Shown piece by piece: positions 9,115-18,095 of a DNA stretch of 64,000 nt. The DNA is taken from contig NZ_WKJK01000009.1 in the NCBI RefSeq assembly GCF_009674535.1, positions 184,099 through 248,098 of the forward strand. The letters are read 5' to 3'. This stretch comes from Duganella guangzhouensis. Lineage in GTDB: Bacteria; Pseudomonadota; Gammaproteobacteria; Burkholderiales; Burkholderiaceae_D. Below the pieces are notes generated by a model. The model saw nothing but the letters and a program-made list of their open reading frames with translations, was not told the origin of the DNA and did no database searches. Both the position numbers and the translations under genes were made by a program. Numbering within the stretch: position 1 is the stretch's first letter; every line of letters begins with the position of its first letter.

Positions 9115-10511
9115 TCCAGGACCTGGTTGCCTTGCTGCGGCTGGCGCGGATGGGCATCGCGCCAGCGCCGCGCCAGCGCCTGCGCGTCGGCCACGGCTTG
9201 CGGTGTCATCGCCAGCGCCATGCGGCGGCGATTGCTGAGCGCAGCCATGTCCCCGGCCTGCGCGGCCAAGGTCAGCCACATGAACGACAGCGCCGGATCG
9301 CGCCGCACGCCACGGCCGCTGCCGTACATGCCGCCCAGATTGAACTGGGCCAGCGCGTGATCCTGTTCGGCCGCCTTGCCATACCAGTCCACCGCCTGCA
9401 CATCGTCGTGCTCGACGCCGACGCCGTTGGCGTACATGGCGCCGAGATTGTTCTGGGCACTGGCGTCGCCCTGCTCGGCGGCGCTGCGGTACCAGGCGGC
9501 GGCCAGCACGTCGTCGCGCTCCACGCCGTGGCCGTTGGCGTACATCACCGCGACATTGAACTGAGCGTGCGCCGTGCCCTGCTCGGCTGCCTTGCGGTAC
9601 CACTCCAGCGCACGCCGCTCGTCACGCGCCACGCCCCGGCCGCGTGCGTACAGACCGCCCAGATTGTACTGGGCCAGCGCATGGCCGCCCTCGGCGGCGC
9701 GCCGATACCAGGTGTAAGCCTGTTCCTCGTCCTGATCGACACCCTTGCCGGTGGCCAGCATCACGCCCAGGTTGAACTGGGCGTCGGCATCGTCCTGTTC
9801 GGCGGCGCGCAGCAGCCAGGCGAAGGCGCGGCGCGGCTCGGCCCGCACGCCCAGTCCCTCGGCATAGGCGACGCCGATCAGGCGCTGTGCCACCGGATGA
9901 TCCTGCGCCGCCGCCTGCTTGAACCAGGCCACCGCCTGCGATTCGCTGCGCGCCACACCGCGCGCGTGCTTGTACATCAGCCCCAGCTGCAACTGCGCGC
10001 TGGCGTCATTCTGCAGCGCGGCCTTGCGGAACCACGCTAGCGCCATCGGATAATTGCGCGCCAGGCCACAGCCGTGCAGATAGGCTTCGCCCAGCAGCGT
10101 CTGCGCGCTGGCCAGCCCCTGCTCGGCGGCGCGCGCGAACCAGCCCAGCGCCAGCTCGTCGCTTTGCACCAGTCCGCGTCCCTTCTTGTACATTTGGCCG
10201 AGATTTTGCTGGGCCGAGGCGTCGCCCTGGCGCGCGGCGGCGCGGAACCAGTAGGCGGCGTGATAATCGTTGAGGTCGACGCCACGACCGTAGTAGTACA
10301 TGGCGCCCAGGTGGTTCTGCGCGTAGGCCAGCCCCTGGCAGGCGGCCTTGATCATCCATTCGAAGGCGCGCGCCTCGTCGCGCGCCACGCCGTCGCCGGA
10401 CTTGAACATGCGGCCGAGATTGAATTGGGCATAGGCGTTGCCGCCCTCGGCGGCTTCGAGAAACCACAGATAACTGTCATAACCGTCTTTGGCCGTGCAT
10501 TGTTTTTTCAC
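9111..10511 (-). CDS. Sel1-repeat (SLR/TPR-like) protein
   Basis: 466 residues built almost entirely of about eleven 36-residue Sel1-like repeats with the pattern AQxNLGxMYxxGxGVxxDxxxAxxWxxxAAxQGxAx. No signal peptide or membrane segment, so probably a cytoplasmic protein-protein interaction scaffold. The partner is unknown. A non-repetitive basic tail of ~45 residues ends the protein. The 3' end overlaps the stop of the convergent c-di-GMP gene by 4 nt; such scaffolds sometimes act with c-di-GMP or secretion systems, but nothing here proves a link. Repeat number is by eye. Confidence 0.9.
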   Translation of the reverse strand: MKKQCTAKDGYDSYLWFLEAAEGGNAYAQFNLGRMFKSGDGVARDEARAFEWMIKAACQGLAYAQNHLGAMYYYGRGVDLNDYHAAYWFRAAARQGDASAQQNLGQMYKKGRGLVQSDELALGWFARAAEQGLASAQTLLGEAYLHGCGLARNYPMALAWFRKAALQNDASAQLQLGLMYKHARGVARSESQAVAWFKQAAAQDHPVAQRLIGVAYAEGLGVRAEPRRAFAWLLRAAEQDDADAQFNLGVMLATGKGVDQDEEQAYTWYRRAAEGGHALAQYNLGGLYARGRGVARDERRALEWYRKAAEQGTAHAQFNVAVMYANGHGVERDDVLAAAWYRSAAEQGDASAQNNLGAMYANGVGVEHDDVQAVDWYGKAAEQDHALAQFNLGGMYGSGRGVRRDPALSFMWLTLAAQAGDMAALSNRRRMALAMTPQAVADAQALARRWRDAHPRQPQQGNQVLD

Positions 10512-10586
10512 GATACACCTCTGACCAACATGGCAACATTGTTGATTAAAGTGTAAAACGCGCCCCCAGCGGGGATTTGACGGCGG

Positions 10587-11210
10587 TCAAACGGGTTGGC
10601 CGCGCTTTTGCAGGAATTGCGGTACTTTGGCGGCCGCCAACTTGTTGACTGATACCAGCAGATCGGAATCGACCTGGCGGATGCCATAGGCCGAGCGCAA
10701 ATGCTGGCCGATATGGATCAACACCTGCGCCGCCACCTCGGCATCGGCCTCGGCGCGGTGGGCGGTGCCACGGAAGCGGATGCCGAGCGCACTGGACAGA
10801 TTGCCCAGCTTGTAGCTGCCCAGTTCGGGAAACACGCGGCGCGACAGTTTCAGCGAGCACACCAGCGAGGCATGACGCGGCGCCAGTTGCAGCCGCGCCG
10901 CTTCAGCCAGCAGGAATTTCTCGTCGAAACTGGCGTTGTGGGCCGACAGCGTATCTGCGCCGATGAAGTCGAGCAACTGCGGCACCACTTCATCCACTGG
11001 CGGCGCGTTGTCAACCATCTGCTGGGTGATGCCGGTCAGGCCGGTGATGAAGGCCGGAATGCGCACGCCGCAATTCACCAGCGACACATAGCGCCCGACC
11101 ACTTCGCCGCCCACAATACGCAGCGCCGCCACTTCGGTGATGCGGTCGCCCTGCACTGGCGACAGCCCGGTGGTTTCAAAGTCCAGCATGATGATGGGTT
11201 GGTCGAGCAT
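10587..11210 (-). CDS. DnaQ-like 3'-5' exonuclease (DEDDh)
   Basis: 207 residues. Exonuclease motifs are visible: ExoI D10-F-E12-T-T-G, ExoII SAHNASFDEKFL and ExoIII GTAHRAEADAE, the His placing it in the DEDDh group. This is the fold of the DNA polymerase III epsilon proofreading subunit, but the protein lacks the usual C-terminal alpha-binding tail, so a stand-alone exonuclease in repair or RNA turnover is more likely. It lies 9 nt downstream of the Hsp70-like gene on the same strand, so the two are probably co-transcribed. Confidence 0.92.
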   Translation of the reverse strand: MLDQPIIMLDFETTGLSPVQGDRITEVAALRIVGGEVVGRYVSLVNCGVRIPAFITGLTGITQQMVDNAPPVDEVVPQLLDFIGADTLSAHNASFDEKFLLAEAARLQLAPRHASLVCSLKLSRRVFPELGSYKLGNLSSALGIRFRGTAHRAEADAEVAAQVLIHIGQHLRSAYGIRQVDSDLLVSVNKLAAAKVPQFLQKRGQPV

Positions 11211-11219
11211 GCTCCGTCC

Positions 11220-12470
11220 TTAACCGAACTTGCGTACCGCATCCAGCGCCAGGCCGGCGCCGATGCTGCCAAACAGATCGCCCTCGACCTTGCGCGCCGA
11301 CGGTACCAGCGCGCCGATGCGCTCGCGCAGCTTGAGCACGCCGCTGGAGCCGCCGGTGAAGAATACCGTGTCGACGTCTTCGGCCTTGACGCCGGCGTCA
11401 CGCAGCAAACTCAACACCGTGCCTTCCACCGAGCCGACCAGATGGTCGATGGCGCCATCGAATTGATCGCGCCGCAGTTCCAGCGTCACCGGCGGCGCCA
11501 GACGATCCAGTTCCAGCTGCACCACAGCGTCGCTGGACAGGGCGATCTTGCCCTCTTCCGCCTTCATCGCCAGCCAGTGACCGGCGCGCTCATCGATCAG
11601 GCGCTGCAGGCGGCCCAGCTTTTCCTGCTCGGCCGAATCGCGCAGCAGGTCGGACAGCTGGCTCCACATCTTCTTGGTGTAGACCTGGTTGATGGTATGC
11701 CAGGTGGCCAGGTTGAAGTAATAGCTGGACGGAATCTCGCTGTTATTGCGCAGACGGCTGCCATACCCCAGCAGCGGCATCACGGACGACAGGCTCAGGT
11801 ACTTATCGAAATCGGTACCGCCGATGTGGACGCCGCCGTTGGCCAGGATATCGTCGCGGCGCTCGGCCTTTTTGGCACGCTCGGGCGACAGCCGCACCAG
11901 CGAAAAGTCGGAGGTACCGCCGCCGATGTCGGCGATCAGCACCAGCTCTTCGCGGTCGATTTGCGACTCGTAGTCAAATGCCGCCGCAATCGGCTCGAAC
12001 TGGAAGGCGATATCCTTGAAGCCAACCGAACGGGCAATCTCGGCCAGCGTATCTTCGGCCAGCTGGTCGCTATCCTTGTTATCGTCGATGAAATGCACCG
12101 GACGGCCGAACACGGCGGAAGTGAACTGACGGCCGCCGGCACGCTCGGCGCGGCGCTTCAGTTCACCGATGAACTGGGCCAGCAGCATGCGAAACGGCAG
12201 CGCCCGGCCACCGACCTCGGTCTGGCCGTCAATCAGGCTGGTGCCCAGCAGACTCTTCATCGAGCGCATCAAGCGCCCTTCGTAACCGGCCAGGTATTCG
12301 GCCAGCGCGGCGCGGCCGTAACTCACCTGGTCGTCATCCGCATTGAAGAAGACCACCGACGGCAAGGTAGTCTTGCCCTCTTCCAGTTCCAGCATCACCG
12401 GCTGGCCGGGACGTACCCACCCCACGGTGGAATTGGACGTGCCGAAATCGACGCCGCAAGCAATGGTCAT
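11220..12470 (-). CDS. yegD: Hsp70-family protein, YegD-like
   Basis: 416 residues, about the length of E. coli YegD and much shorter than DnaK. The actin-like ATPase signature is present: VDFGTSNSTVGW (phosphate 1), LIADIGGGTSDFSLV (phosphate 2) and VFFTGGSSGVLKLRERI (adenosine). There is no DnaK-type substrate-binding domain or lid, so it is not a general chaperone by structure. The function of YegD proteins is poorly known. It heads a probable two-gene operon with the DnaQ-like exonuclease. Confidence 0.92.
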   Translation of the reverse strand: MTIACGVDFGTSNSTVGWVRPGQPVMLELEEGKTTLPSVVFFNADDDQVSYGRAALAEYLAGYEGRLMRSMKSLLGTSLIDGQTEVGGRALPFRMLLAQFIGELKRRAERAGGRQFTSAVFGRPVHFIDDNKDSDQLAEDTLAEIARSVGFKDIAFQFEPIAAAFDYESQIDREELVLIADIGGGTSDFSLVRLSPERAKKAERRDDILANGGVHIGGTDFDKYLSLSSVMPLLGYGSRLRNNSEIPSSYYFNLATWHTINQVYTKKMWSQLSDLLRDSAEQEKLGRLQRLIDERAGHWLAMKAEEGKIALSSDAVVQLELDRLAPPVTLELRRDQFDGAIDHLVGSVEGTVLSLLRDAGVKAEDVDTVFFTGGSSGVLKLRERIGALVPSARKVEGDLFGSIGAGLALDAVRKFG

Positions 12471-12675
12471 CTTGCCCCTTCCGTTCGCTAAAGGGGCGAT
12501 ATGTTATCAGAAAAAGCCCCGGGACTCCAAAAATTGCATCATAGCCACACAGACAGCACTATTTCTTTTCAGAAAGGCGATATTTATTGCCATTGGGTAA
12601 GATTTTTATTATGCTGGGACAACATGAAAATTATGCAAGCTTAGCGCTGCGCCAGATGAGACGAAGAGCCCAACC

Positions 12676-13788
12676 ATGTCGACAGTAGAGCATCGCGCCG
12701 CTGCGCTGAAAGCCTTGATCGCCAGTGAACATCGCCGCGTGACCTCGTATGATGTGGCGACGCTGGCTGGCGTCTCGCAATCGGCGGTGTCACGCTGCTT
12801 CAAGCCGGGCGCCAGCGTGTCCAAGACGACTTATGAGCTGGTGATGAAGGTCGCCGCATTGCTGGACTATATCCCCAACGCCGCCGCCCGCAGCCTGATT
12901 ACCCGCCGCTCCAATATGGTGGCGCTGATCATCACCAATCAAGCCAATCTATACTACCCCGAGTTGCTGGCCGAAGTCAGCCAGCAAATCAATGCGCGCG
13001 GCAAGCGGGTGCTGCTGTTTACATTGCAGCGAGAATCCCAGGTCGACCACGTGCTGGCCGACGTCTGGCAGTACCAGGTGGATGGCGTGATCGCCGCCGC
13101 CCAGCTGTCGCCGGTGCACATTGCCGAATTTGAGCGGCGCGGCATGCCGCTGGTGCTGTTCAACCGCACCATGCGCGACCAAATCGTCAACACCGTCACC
13201 TGCGACCATCTGGAAGCCGGGCGCCTGCTGGCCTCGCGGCTGGCGGCCGCCGGCCATCGCCAGTTCGGCATCATTGGCGGCGGCCGCGATTCCAGCGTCG
13301 CCACCGAGCGCCAGCGCGGCGCCTGCGAACGGCTGGCGGAACTGGGCCTGCCACCGCCGGTGGTGGTGCCGGGCCAGTACGATTACCGCAGCGGCGCGGC
13401 CGGCCTGAAAGCCGTCATCGCGCAACTGGGCACGGTGCCGGACGCGGTCATCTGCGGCAGCGACGTGATGGCGATCGGCTGCCTGGACTGCGCCCGCCAC
13501 GAACTGGGACTGGACGTGCCGGGCCAGCTGTCGGTGGCCGGTTTCGACGCGGTCGAGCCGTCCAACTGGGCCAGCTACAATCTGACCACGCTGCGCCAGC
13601 CGGTGCCACGCATGGCGGCGGCCGCCGCCGACCTGCTGTGCGAGCGCATCGACAGCCATGACCCCGGCACCGAAAAGCGCGTCTTCAGCGTCGAATTCAT
13701 CGACGGCGCCACCGCGCGACTGACGCCGGCCGGCGCCACGCCGCCGCGTGTCGCTACCGGCTTGCCGCGGCCGGTCGCTATAATGTAG
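12676..13788 (+). CDS. LacI-family transcriptional regulator
   Basis: 370 residues. The N-terminal helix-turn-helix is at about 22-45 (VTSYDVATLAGVSQSAVSRCF), followed by the hinge region (IPNAAARSLITRRS) and a periplasmic-binding-protein-like sensor (CGSDVMAIGCLDCARHELGLDVPGQLSVAGFD). The first ~20 residues are an extra extension before the HTH. The regulated genes are not obvious; the next gene on the same strand is a helicase only 3 nt away, which is unusual because LacI regulators normally sit by sugar genes. The effector is unknown. Confidence 0.92.
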   Translation: MSTVEHRAAALKALIASEHRRVTSYDVATLAGVSQSAVSRCFKPGASVSKTTYELVMKVAALLDYIPNAAARSLITRRSNMVALIITNQANLYYPELLAEVSQQINARGKRVLLFTLQRESQVDHVLADVWQYQVDGVIAAAQLSPVHIAEFERRGMPLVLFNRTMRDQIVNTVTCDHLEAGRLLASRLAAAGHRQFGIIGGGRDSSVATERQRGACERLAELGLPPPVVVPGQYDYRSGAAGLKAVIAQLGTVPDAVICGSDVMAIGCLDCARHELGLDVPGQLSVAGFDAVEPSNWASYNLTTLRQPVPRMAAAAADLLCERIDSHDPGTEKRVFSVEFIDGATARLTPAGATPPRVATGLPRPVAIM

Positions 13789-13791
13789 CGG

Positions 13792-15963
13792 ATGAACCAA
13801 CCCACTCCGCAAAATACGCCCCGCTTCACGCCGCAAGGACTGATCCCCACCGCCGAACAGACCGCCATTCAACTGGCGCAAAACAAGGTGGTGCTGGTGG
13901 ACGCCAACGCCGGCGCCGCCAAAACCACCACGCTGGCACTGCGCATCGGCGAGGCGCTGGCGCGCAAGCTGGCGCCGGAGCAGATCCTGGCGCTGACCTT
14001 CACGCCGGAGGCGCGCGAAGTGCTGCGCCGTCGCTTGCTGGAAGTCGGCGTGCCGCCGGCCGTGGCGGCGCGGGTGCCGGTGCTCAGCTTTGAGGACTTC
14101 GCAGCCTGGATGATGGACCTGGCCGATGGCGACCAAGTCCGCCAGTGCGGCGAGACGCGCGCGCTGAAGGATTTTGCGCTGCAGGCGGTGGACCGCACCG
14201 GCGAACGCTACGCCGGCAGCATCGAAGGACTGGAACTGCATACGCACAGCGTGGCGCTGGCGCAGTTCCTCGAAGTTCAGCAGACCTTGAAAGCCACCAT
14301 GGCGCTGGACGCCGACGTTGAATTCCTGGGCCTTGATGAAGCCGCCGAACTGCTGGGCATACCGTTGACCGACTATCTGACCACCATCGAATACGAAACG
14401 CTGCGCCTGGACGGCGGCGCCGGCGCGGTGTTTCGCGGCCCGTTCGACGCCACCTACGACCTGGCCTGCAATCTGCACGACGGCGCGCGTCTGGCCGAGC
14501 AATTCCCTGATTACCGGCTGGTGCTGTGCGACGAGCTGCACGACTTGAACGAAGCCTCGTTCCGTATTCTCGAAGCACTGATCGACCGCCCGCAAAGCTT
14601 CTTCGTCGGCGCCGGCGACAAAGACCAGGTGATCCACGCCAAACTGGGTGCCAGCGACGAATACCTGCGGCGCCGCTTCAGCGAACGCTTCCCGCGCCTG
14701 ACCCGTTATCCGCTGACGCAAACCTGGCGCCACGGCCCGCATCTGGCCTATGCCATGGCGGAGTTCAAGCAAAAGACGGTGGAATCGGCGCTGCCGCAGC
14801 GCACAGAGATCCGCCACGCGCACTACGCCAGCGCGGCCGAATGCGCGCAGCGCGTGGTAGCTGCGGTACGCGAGTGGAAGGCCGACGGCCATGACTACGA
14901 CGGCTGCGCCATCCTGATCCGCGACCGCCATCAGTCGATGGACATCGAAAACGCGCTGATCGAGGCCGACATCGATTACCGCACGCCGCCGATGGCCGGC
15001 TACCTGCAGCGCGACGAAATCCTGTTCCTGCGCGGCCTGCTGGCGATTGCGCTCAAGGACTTCGGCGCAATCAAATCCGAGCAGGTGCGCACCGCCATCG
15101 TTGACGCGCTGGTGGCCTTCAGCGAAATGAAGTTCTCCGCGCACAGCATGGACAACTTCAAGCAGCAGATCCTGAAAAGCCCGGACCTGCTGGGTGAACT
15201 ATTCCTGATCGAAGACGAGCGCCGCGACGGCGTGCTCCCCGGCTACCGCGATGTCGCCAGCGAAGGCACCAAGCGCGCGGTGATCGCGGCGCTGGCGTGG
15301 CTGTCGCAAGTCGATCCGGCCACGCCGGCCGCCGCCGTGCTGACCGAATTGTGCGAACGGGTACAACTGGTGGCCACCGCGCGCCGCATCTTTGTGCGGC
15401 CTTACGACGCCGGCGTCATCAACAAATCGGTGGCCAGCCTGCTGGCGGCGGCCGCCGCTTCCGGCCACAGCCTGCGCGAGTTCTGGAACGCGGTCAACGC
15501 GCGCGAAGCCTTCGTGCGCCGCAAGCGCGACCGCAAGTCGGTGCTGATCGAATGCGCGGCCAATGCCAAGGGCAAGGAATTCGAACATGTCATCTTGCCC
15601 TTCCTGCAAGATGGCGAATTCCCTAACACCAGCCAGCCACGCGGCGAGGAAGAAAACCTGTTCTACGTGGCCGCCACCCGCACCCGCGCTCGCCTGACGC
15701 TGGTGTCGCCAGCCGAGACGGCGCAGCGCAGCAGCTTCATCAACCAGATGCGTTTGCCCAAATCTTCAGCAGCCGCCGAGGCCGCGATGACGCGCAACCA
15801 GCACGTCGTCCCGGCCGCGACCAGCCGTCACTATTTGAACGCCAGCTTCCACGACAAGGACCAGGTCAAGGCGCTGGGCGCCAAGTTTGACATCGCCAGA
15901 CGGGCTTGGTACGTGGAAAACGACAGGGATTTAAGTCCTTTTTCAGCTTGGTTGAAAAAATAA
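13792..15963 (+). CDS. UvrD/Rep-like superfamily 1 helicase with C-terminal DUF5710 domain
   Basis: 723 residues. Walker A is A38-N-A-G-A-A-K-T-T, motif II is LCDELHDLN (a DExxD variant), with GAGDKDQVI after it and a motif-VI region NLFYVAATRTRARL. The last ~45 residues (HYLNASFHDKDQVKALGAKF onward) match DUF5710, a small domain often attached to nucleic-acid enzymes and mobile-element proteins. Expected to unwind DNA with ATP. Starts 3 nt after the LacI gene and is likely co-transcribed with it. The unusual helicase motifs put it outside canonical UvrD/Rep/PcrA. Confidence 0.88.
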   Translation: MNQPTPQNTPRFTPQGLIPTAEQTAIQLAQNKVVLVDANAGAAKTTTLALRIGEALARKLAPEQILALTFTPEAREVLRRRLLEVGVPPAVAARVPVLSFEDFAAWMMDLADGDQVRQCGETRALKDFALQAVDRTGERYAGSIEGLELHTHSVALAQFLEVQQTLKATMALDADVEFLGLDEAAELLGIPLTDYLTTIEYETLRLDGGAGAVFRGPFDATYDLACNLHDGARLAEQFPDYRLVLCDELHDLNEASFRILEALIDRPQSFFVGAGDKDQVIHAKLGASDEYLRRRFSERFPRLTRYPLTQTWRHGPHLAYAMAEFKQKTVESALPQRTEIRHAHYASAAECAQRVVAAVREWKADGHDYDGCAILIRDRHQSMDIENALIEADIDYRTPPMAGYLQRDEILFLRGLLAIALKDFGAIKSEQVRTAIVDALVAFSEMKFSAHSMDNFKQQILKSPDLLGELFLIEDERRDGVLPGYRDVASEGTKRAVIAALAWLSQVDPATPAAAVLTELCERVQLVATARRIFVRPYDAGVINKSVASLLAAAAASGHSLREFWNAVNAREAFVRRKRDRKSVLIECAANAKGKEFEHVILPFLQDGEFPNTSQPRGEEENLFYVAATRTRARLTLVSPAETAQRSSFINQMRLPKSSAAAEAAMTRNQHVVPAATSRHYLNASFHDKDQVKALGAKFDIARRAWYVENDRDLSPFSAWLKK

Positions 15964-15975
15964 TGCATTCGACCA

Positions 15976-16004
15976 ATTATTTCCAAGGGAAACCCTTATA
16001 TAAT
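15976..16004 (+). promoter_or_regulatory. Possible promoter of the Pal-like lipoprotein gene
   Basis: A good -10 hexamer TATAAT lies at 15999-16004 in a locally AT-rich stretch between the helicase stop and the lipoprotein gene. The -35 is weak (TTATTT about 16 nt upstream). The 5' UTR would be about 75 nt. Confidence 0.4.
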
Positions 16005-16084
16005 ATTGGTCGCGGCTGCAGAACAGCCACACACCTAGCGTGTATCTTTAGTCCCTCAAACAAAACCAATTCGGGAGTTTTTCC

Positions 16085-16615
16085 ATGAAAGCTAAAACCC
16101 AAAGTCTGCTGGCAGCCTGCACCGTAGCTCTGCTGAGCGCCTGCTCGACCCCAGCACCTGCTCCAACCCCAGTTCCACCAGCACCAGCCCCGGCGCCGGC
16201 ACCTGCTCCAGCGCCAGTTGCTGCTCCGGCACCAGCTCCAGCACCAGCACCGCTGCCAGCCTACCTGGATCCAAACAGCTCGATCTACAAAAACCGTAGC
16301 GTTTACTTCGACTTCGACAAGTACACCGTCAAGTCGGACTTCGACGCGCTGGTCGCCGATCACGGCAAATTCCTGGCTGCTAACCCGAACGTAGCGGTTA
16401 AAGTCGAAGGCAACACCGATGACCGTGGCACCACCGAGTACAACCTGGCCCTGGGTCAGAAACGTGCTCAAGCCCTGATCACCGCCCTGAAAGTACAAGG
16501 CGTGAAAGAAGGCCAGCTGGAAGCCGTATCGTACGGTAAAGAAAAAACCACCGGCACCGACGACGCAGCCCGCGCGCACGACCGTCGTGACGACATCGTC
16601 TACCCAAGCAAGTAA
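16085..16615 (+). CDS. pal: Pal-like OmpA-family lipoprotein
   Basis: 176 residues. Lipoprotein signal with lipobox LLSA-C20, then a ~45-residue Pro/Ala linker made of PAPAPAP-type repeats, then an OmpA-like peptidoglycan-binding domain (VYFDFDKYTVKSDF; EGNTDDRGTTEYNLALGQKRA). The protein would anchor the outer membrane to peptidoglycan. No tolB or other tol genes are adjacent, so it may be a paralogue rather than the Tol-Pal protein itself. A good Shine-Dalgarno (GGGAG) precedes the ATG and a strong terminator follows, so it is probably monocistronic. Confidence 0.85.
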   Translation: MKAKTQSLLAACTVALLSACSTPAPAPTPVPPAPAPAPAPAPAPVAAPAPAPAPAPLPAYLDPNSSIYKNRSVYFDFDKYTVKSDFDALVADHGKFLAANPNVAVKVEGNTDDRGTTEYNLALGQKRAQALITALKVQGVKEGQLEAVSYGKEKTTGTDDAARAHDRRDDIVYPSK

Positions 16616-16644
16616 TTTATCACTGCTAGACTGATGTAAGATAG

Positions 16645-16673
16645 AACGCCCGGCCCCAAGCCGGGCGTTTTTC
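16645..16673 (+). terminator. Rho-independent terminator
   Basis: Perfect 10-bp stem AACGCCCGGC / GCCGGGCGTT with loop CCCAA, ending in a T-run (TTTTTC), 30 nt after the Pal-like stop codon. Confidence 0.93.
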
Positions 16674-16695
16674 ATTTCCAGCCACCGATACCACC

Positions 16696-18021
16696 ATGAA
16701 GACCCGCCACGATATCCGCCACGCCTTCCGCCAAGAGTTCAGCGATTGGAAGATCTGGCGGGCGCGCGGCGTGGTGATGGCCTTCGCGGCGTTGGCCGGG
16801 TTGGCGGTGGTCGGCTTCAGCAGCGTTTCCGAATTCGCCTTTGCCCAATTTTTCGGCATTTATCAACGCTGGTGGTGGGCGCCGCTGCTGTGGACGCCGG
16901 CCTGCGCCGCCGCCATCGTCTGGCTGACGCGCCGCTTTGCCGCCGGCGCCGGCGGCTCCGGCATTCCGCAGGTGATGGCGGCGCTGGAGCCGGTCACCGT
17001 GCCGGACACGCAAGGCTTGTTCGTCTCGCTCAAACTCAGCATCGCCAAAGTGTTGCTGACCACCTGGGGCTTGCTGGCCGGCCTGTCGCTGGGCCGCGAA
17101 GGGCCGTCGGTGCAAGTGGCAGCCGGCGTGATGCTGAGCGCACGCCGCTGGCTGCCCGAGCGCAGCGGCGTCAGCGCCCACGGCTTGCTGGTGGCGGGCG
17201 GCGCGGCCGGCATCGCGGCCGCGTTCAATACACCGCTGGGCGGCGTGATGTTCGCCATCGAGGAATTGTCACGCACACCAGAACAACGCAGCAGCGGCCT
17301 GCTGATGGGCGCGATCGTGCTGGCCGGCCTGATGGCGGTTTCCATCAACGGCAACGCCACTTACTTTGGCCTGATCCCGGCCAGCGTCATCGACACCACG
17401 CTGATCGTGCCCGGCCTGATGGTGGCCTTGCTGAGTGGCCTGTGTGGTGGACTGTTTTCGCGCCTGCTGATCGCCTCGCTGAGCGGTCCGCCGCGCGACT
17501 GGTTCAGCCGCCTGCGTGCGCGGCGGCCGGTTTGGTTTGCGGCAGGCTGCGGCCTGGCGGTAGCCGTGATCGGCGTCTATTCGGGCGGCGCGGTGTTTGG
17601 CAGCAGCTCGGATCACACCCGCGCCATGCTGACCGGCGGCGAGCATGAACCGGGCCTGTTTTTCTTCCTGAAGTTTATCGCCACCTGGTTCACCGCATGG
17701 TCCGGCGTGCCGGCCGGGATCTTCGCCCCCTCGCTGTCGATCGGCGCGGCGCTGGGTAATGACATCGCGCTGCTGCTGCACTATCCACACGCCAGCGCAC
17801 TGATCGCGCTGGGCATGGTCGGCTTTTTGGCGGCCGCCACCCAGGCGCCGCTTACCTCATTTATCATCGTGATGGAAATGGTGGATGGGCATGCGATGGT
17901 ATTGAGCCTGATGGCTTGCGCCGTGGTGGCGCGCACCGTGTCCCATGTACTGAGTCCACCGCTGTATGCGAATCTGGCGCAGGCGCAATTACTGCGTTTG
18001 CCCCAGGCGTCCTCTCCCTAA
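16696..18021 (+). CDS. CLC-family chloride channel/antiporter
   Basis: 441 residues with ten or more hydrophobic segments. CLC selectivity motifs are present: GSGIP (helix C-D region), GREGPSVQVAAG with the gating Glu, and GVPAGIFAPSLSIGAALGN. The GREGP form and lack of a fluoride riboswitch mark it as an ordinary chloride transporter, in contrast to the GREGT protein at 49897. No CBS domains are seen. It sits alone between the Pal-like terminator and catalase. Confidence 0.93.
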   Translation: MKTRHDIRHAFRQEFSDWKIWRARGVVMAFAALAGLAVVGFSSVSEFAFAQFFGIYQRWWWAPLLWTPACAAAIVWLTRRFAAGAGGSGIPQVMAALEPVTVPDTQGLFVSLKLSIAKVLLTTWGLLAGLSLGREGPSVQVAAGVMLSARRWLPERSGVSAHGLLVAGGAAGIAAAFNTPLGGVMFAIEELSRTPEQRSSGLLMGAIVLAGLMAVSINGNATYFGLIPASVIDTTLIVPGLMVALLSGLCGGLFSRLLIASLSGPPRDWFSRLRARRPVWFAAGCGLAVAVIGVYSGGAVFGSSSDHTRAMLTGGEHEPGLFFFLKFIATWFTAWSGVPAGIFAPSLSIGAALGNDIALLLHYPHASALIALGMVGFLAAATQAPLTSFIIVMEMVDGHAMVLSLMACAVVARTVSHVLSPPLYANLAQAQLLRLPQASSP

Positions 18022-18095
18022 AGAGAGCGGCGCGAACCTGCTGTAGTCGTTAAGCTGGAAGTTTCCATTCAACCCATTCAGGCGAAGGAAGTTTC

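Noticed and set aside
12949..15144. 731-codon minus-strand frame
   Set aside because: Crosses the LacI and helicase genes in antisense; no conserved motif.
16180..16262. Tandem DNA repeat in the Pal-like gene
   Set aside because: It simply encodes the Pro/Ala linker common in such lipoproteins; variable codons argue against a special DNA element.
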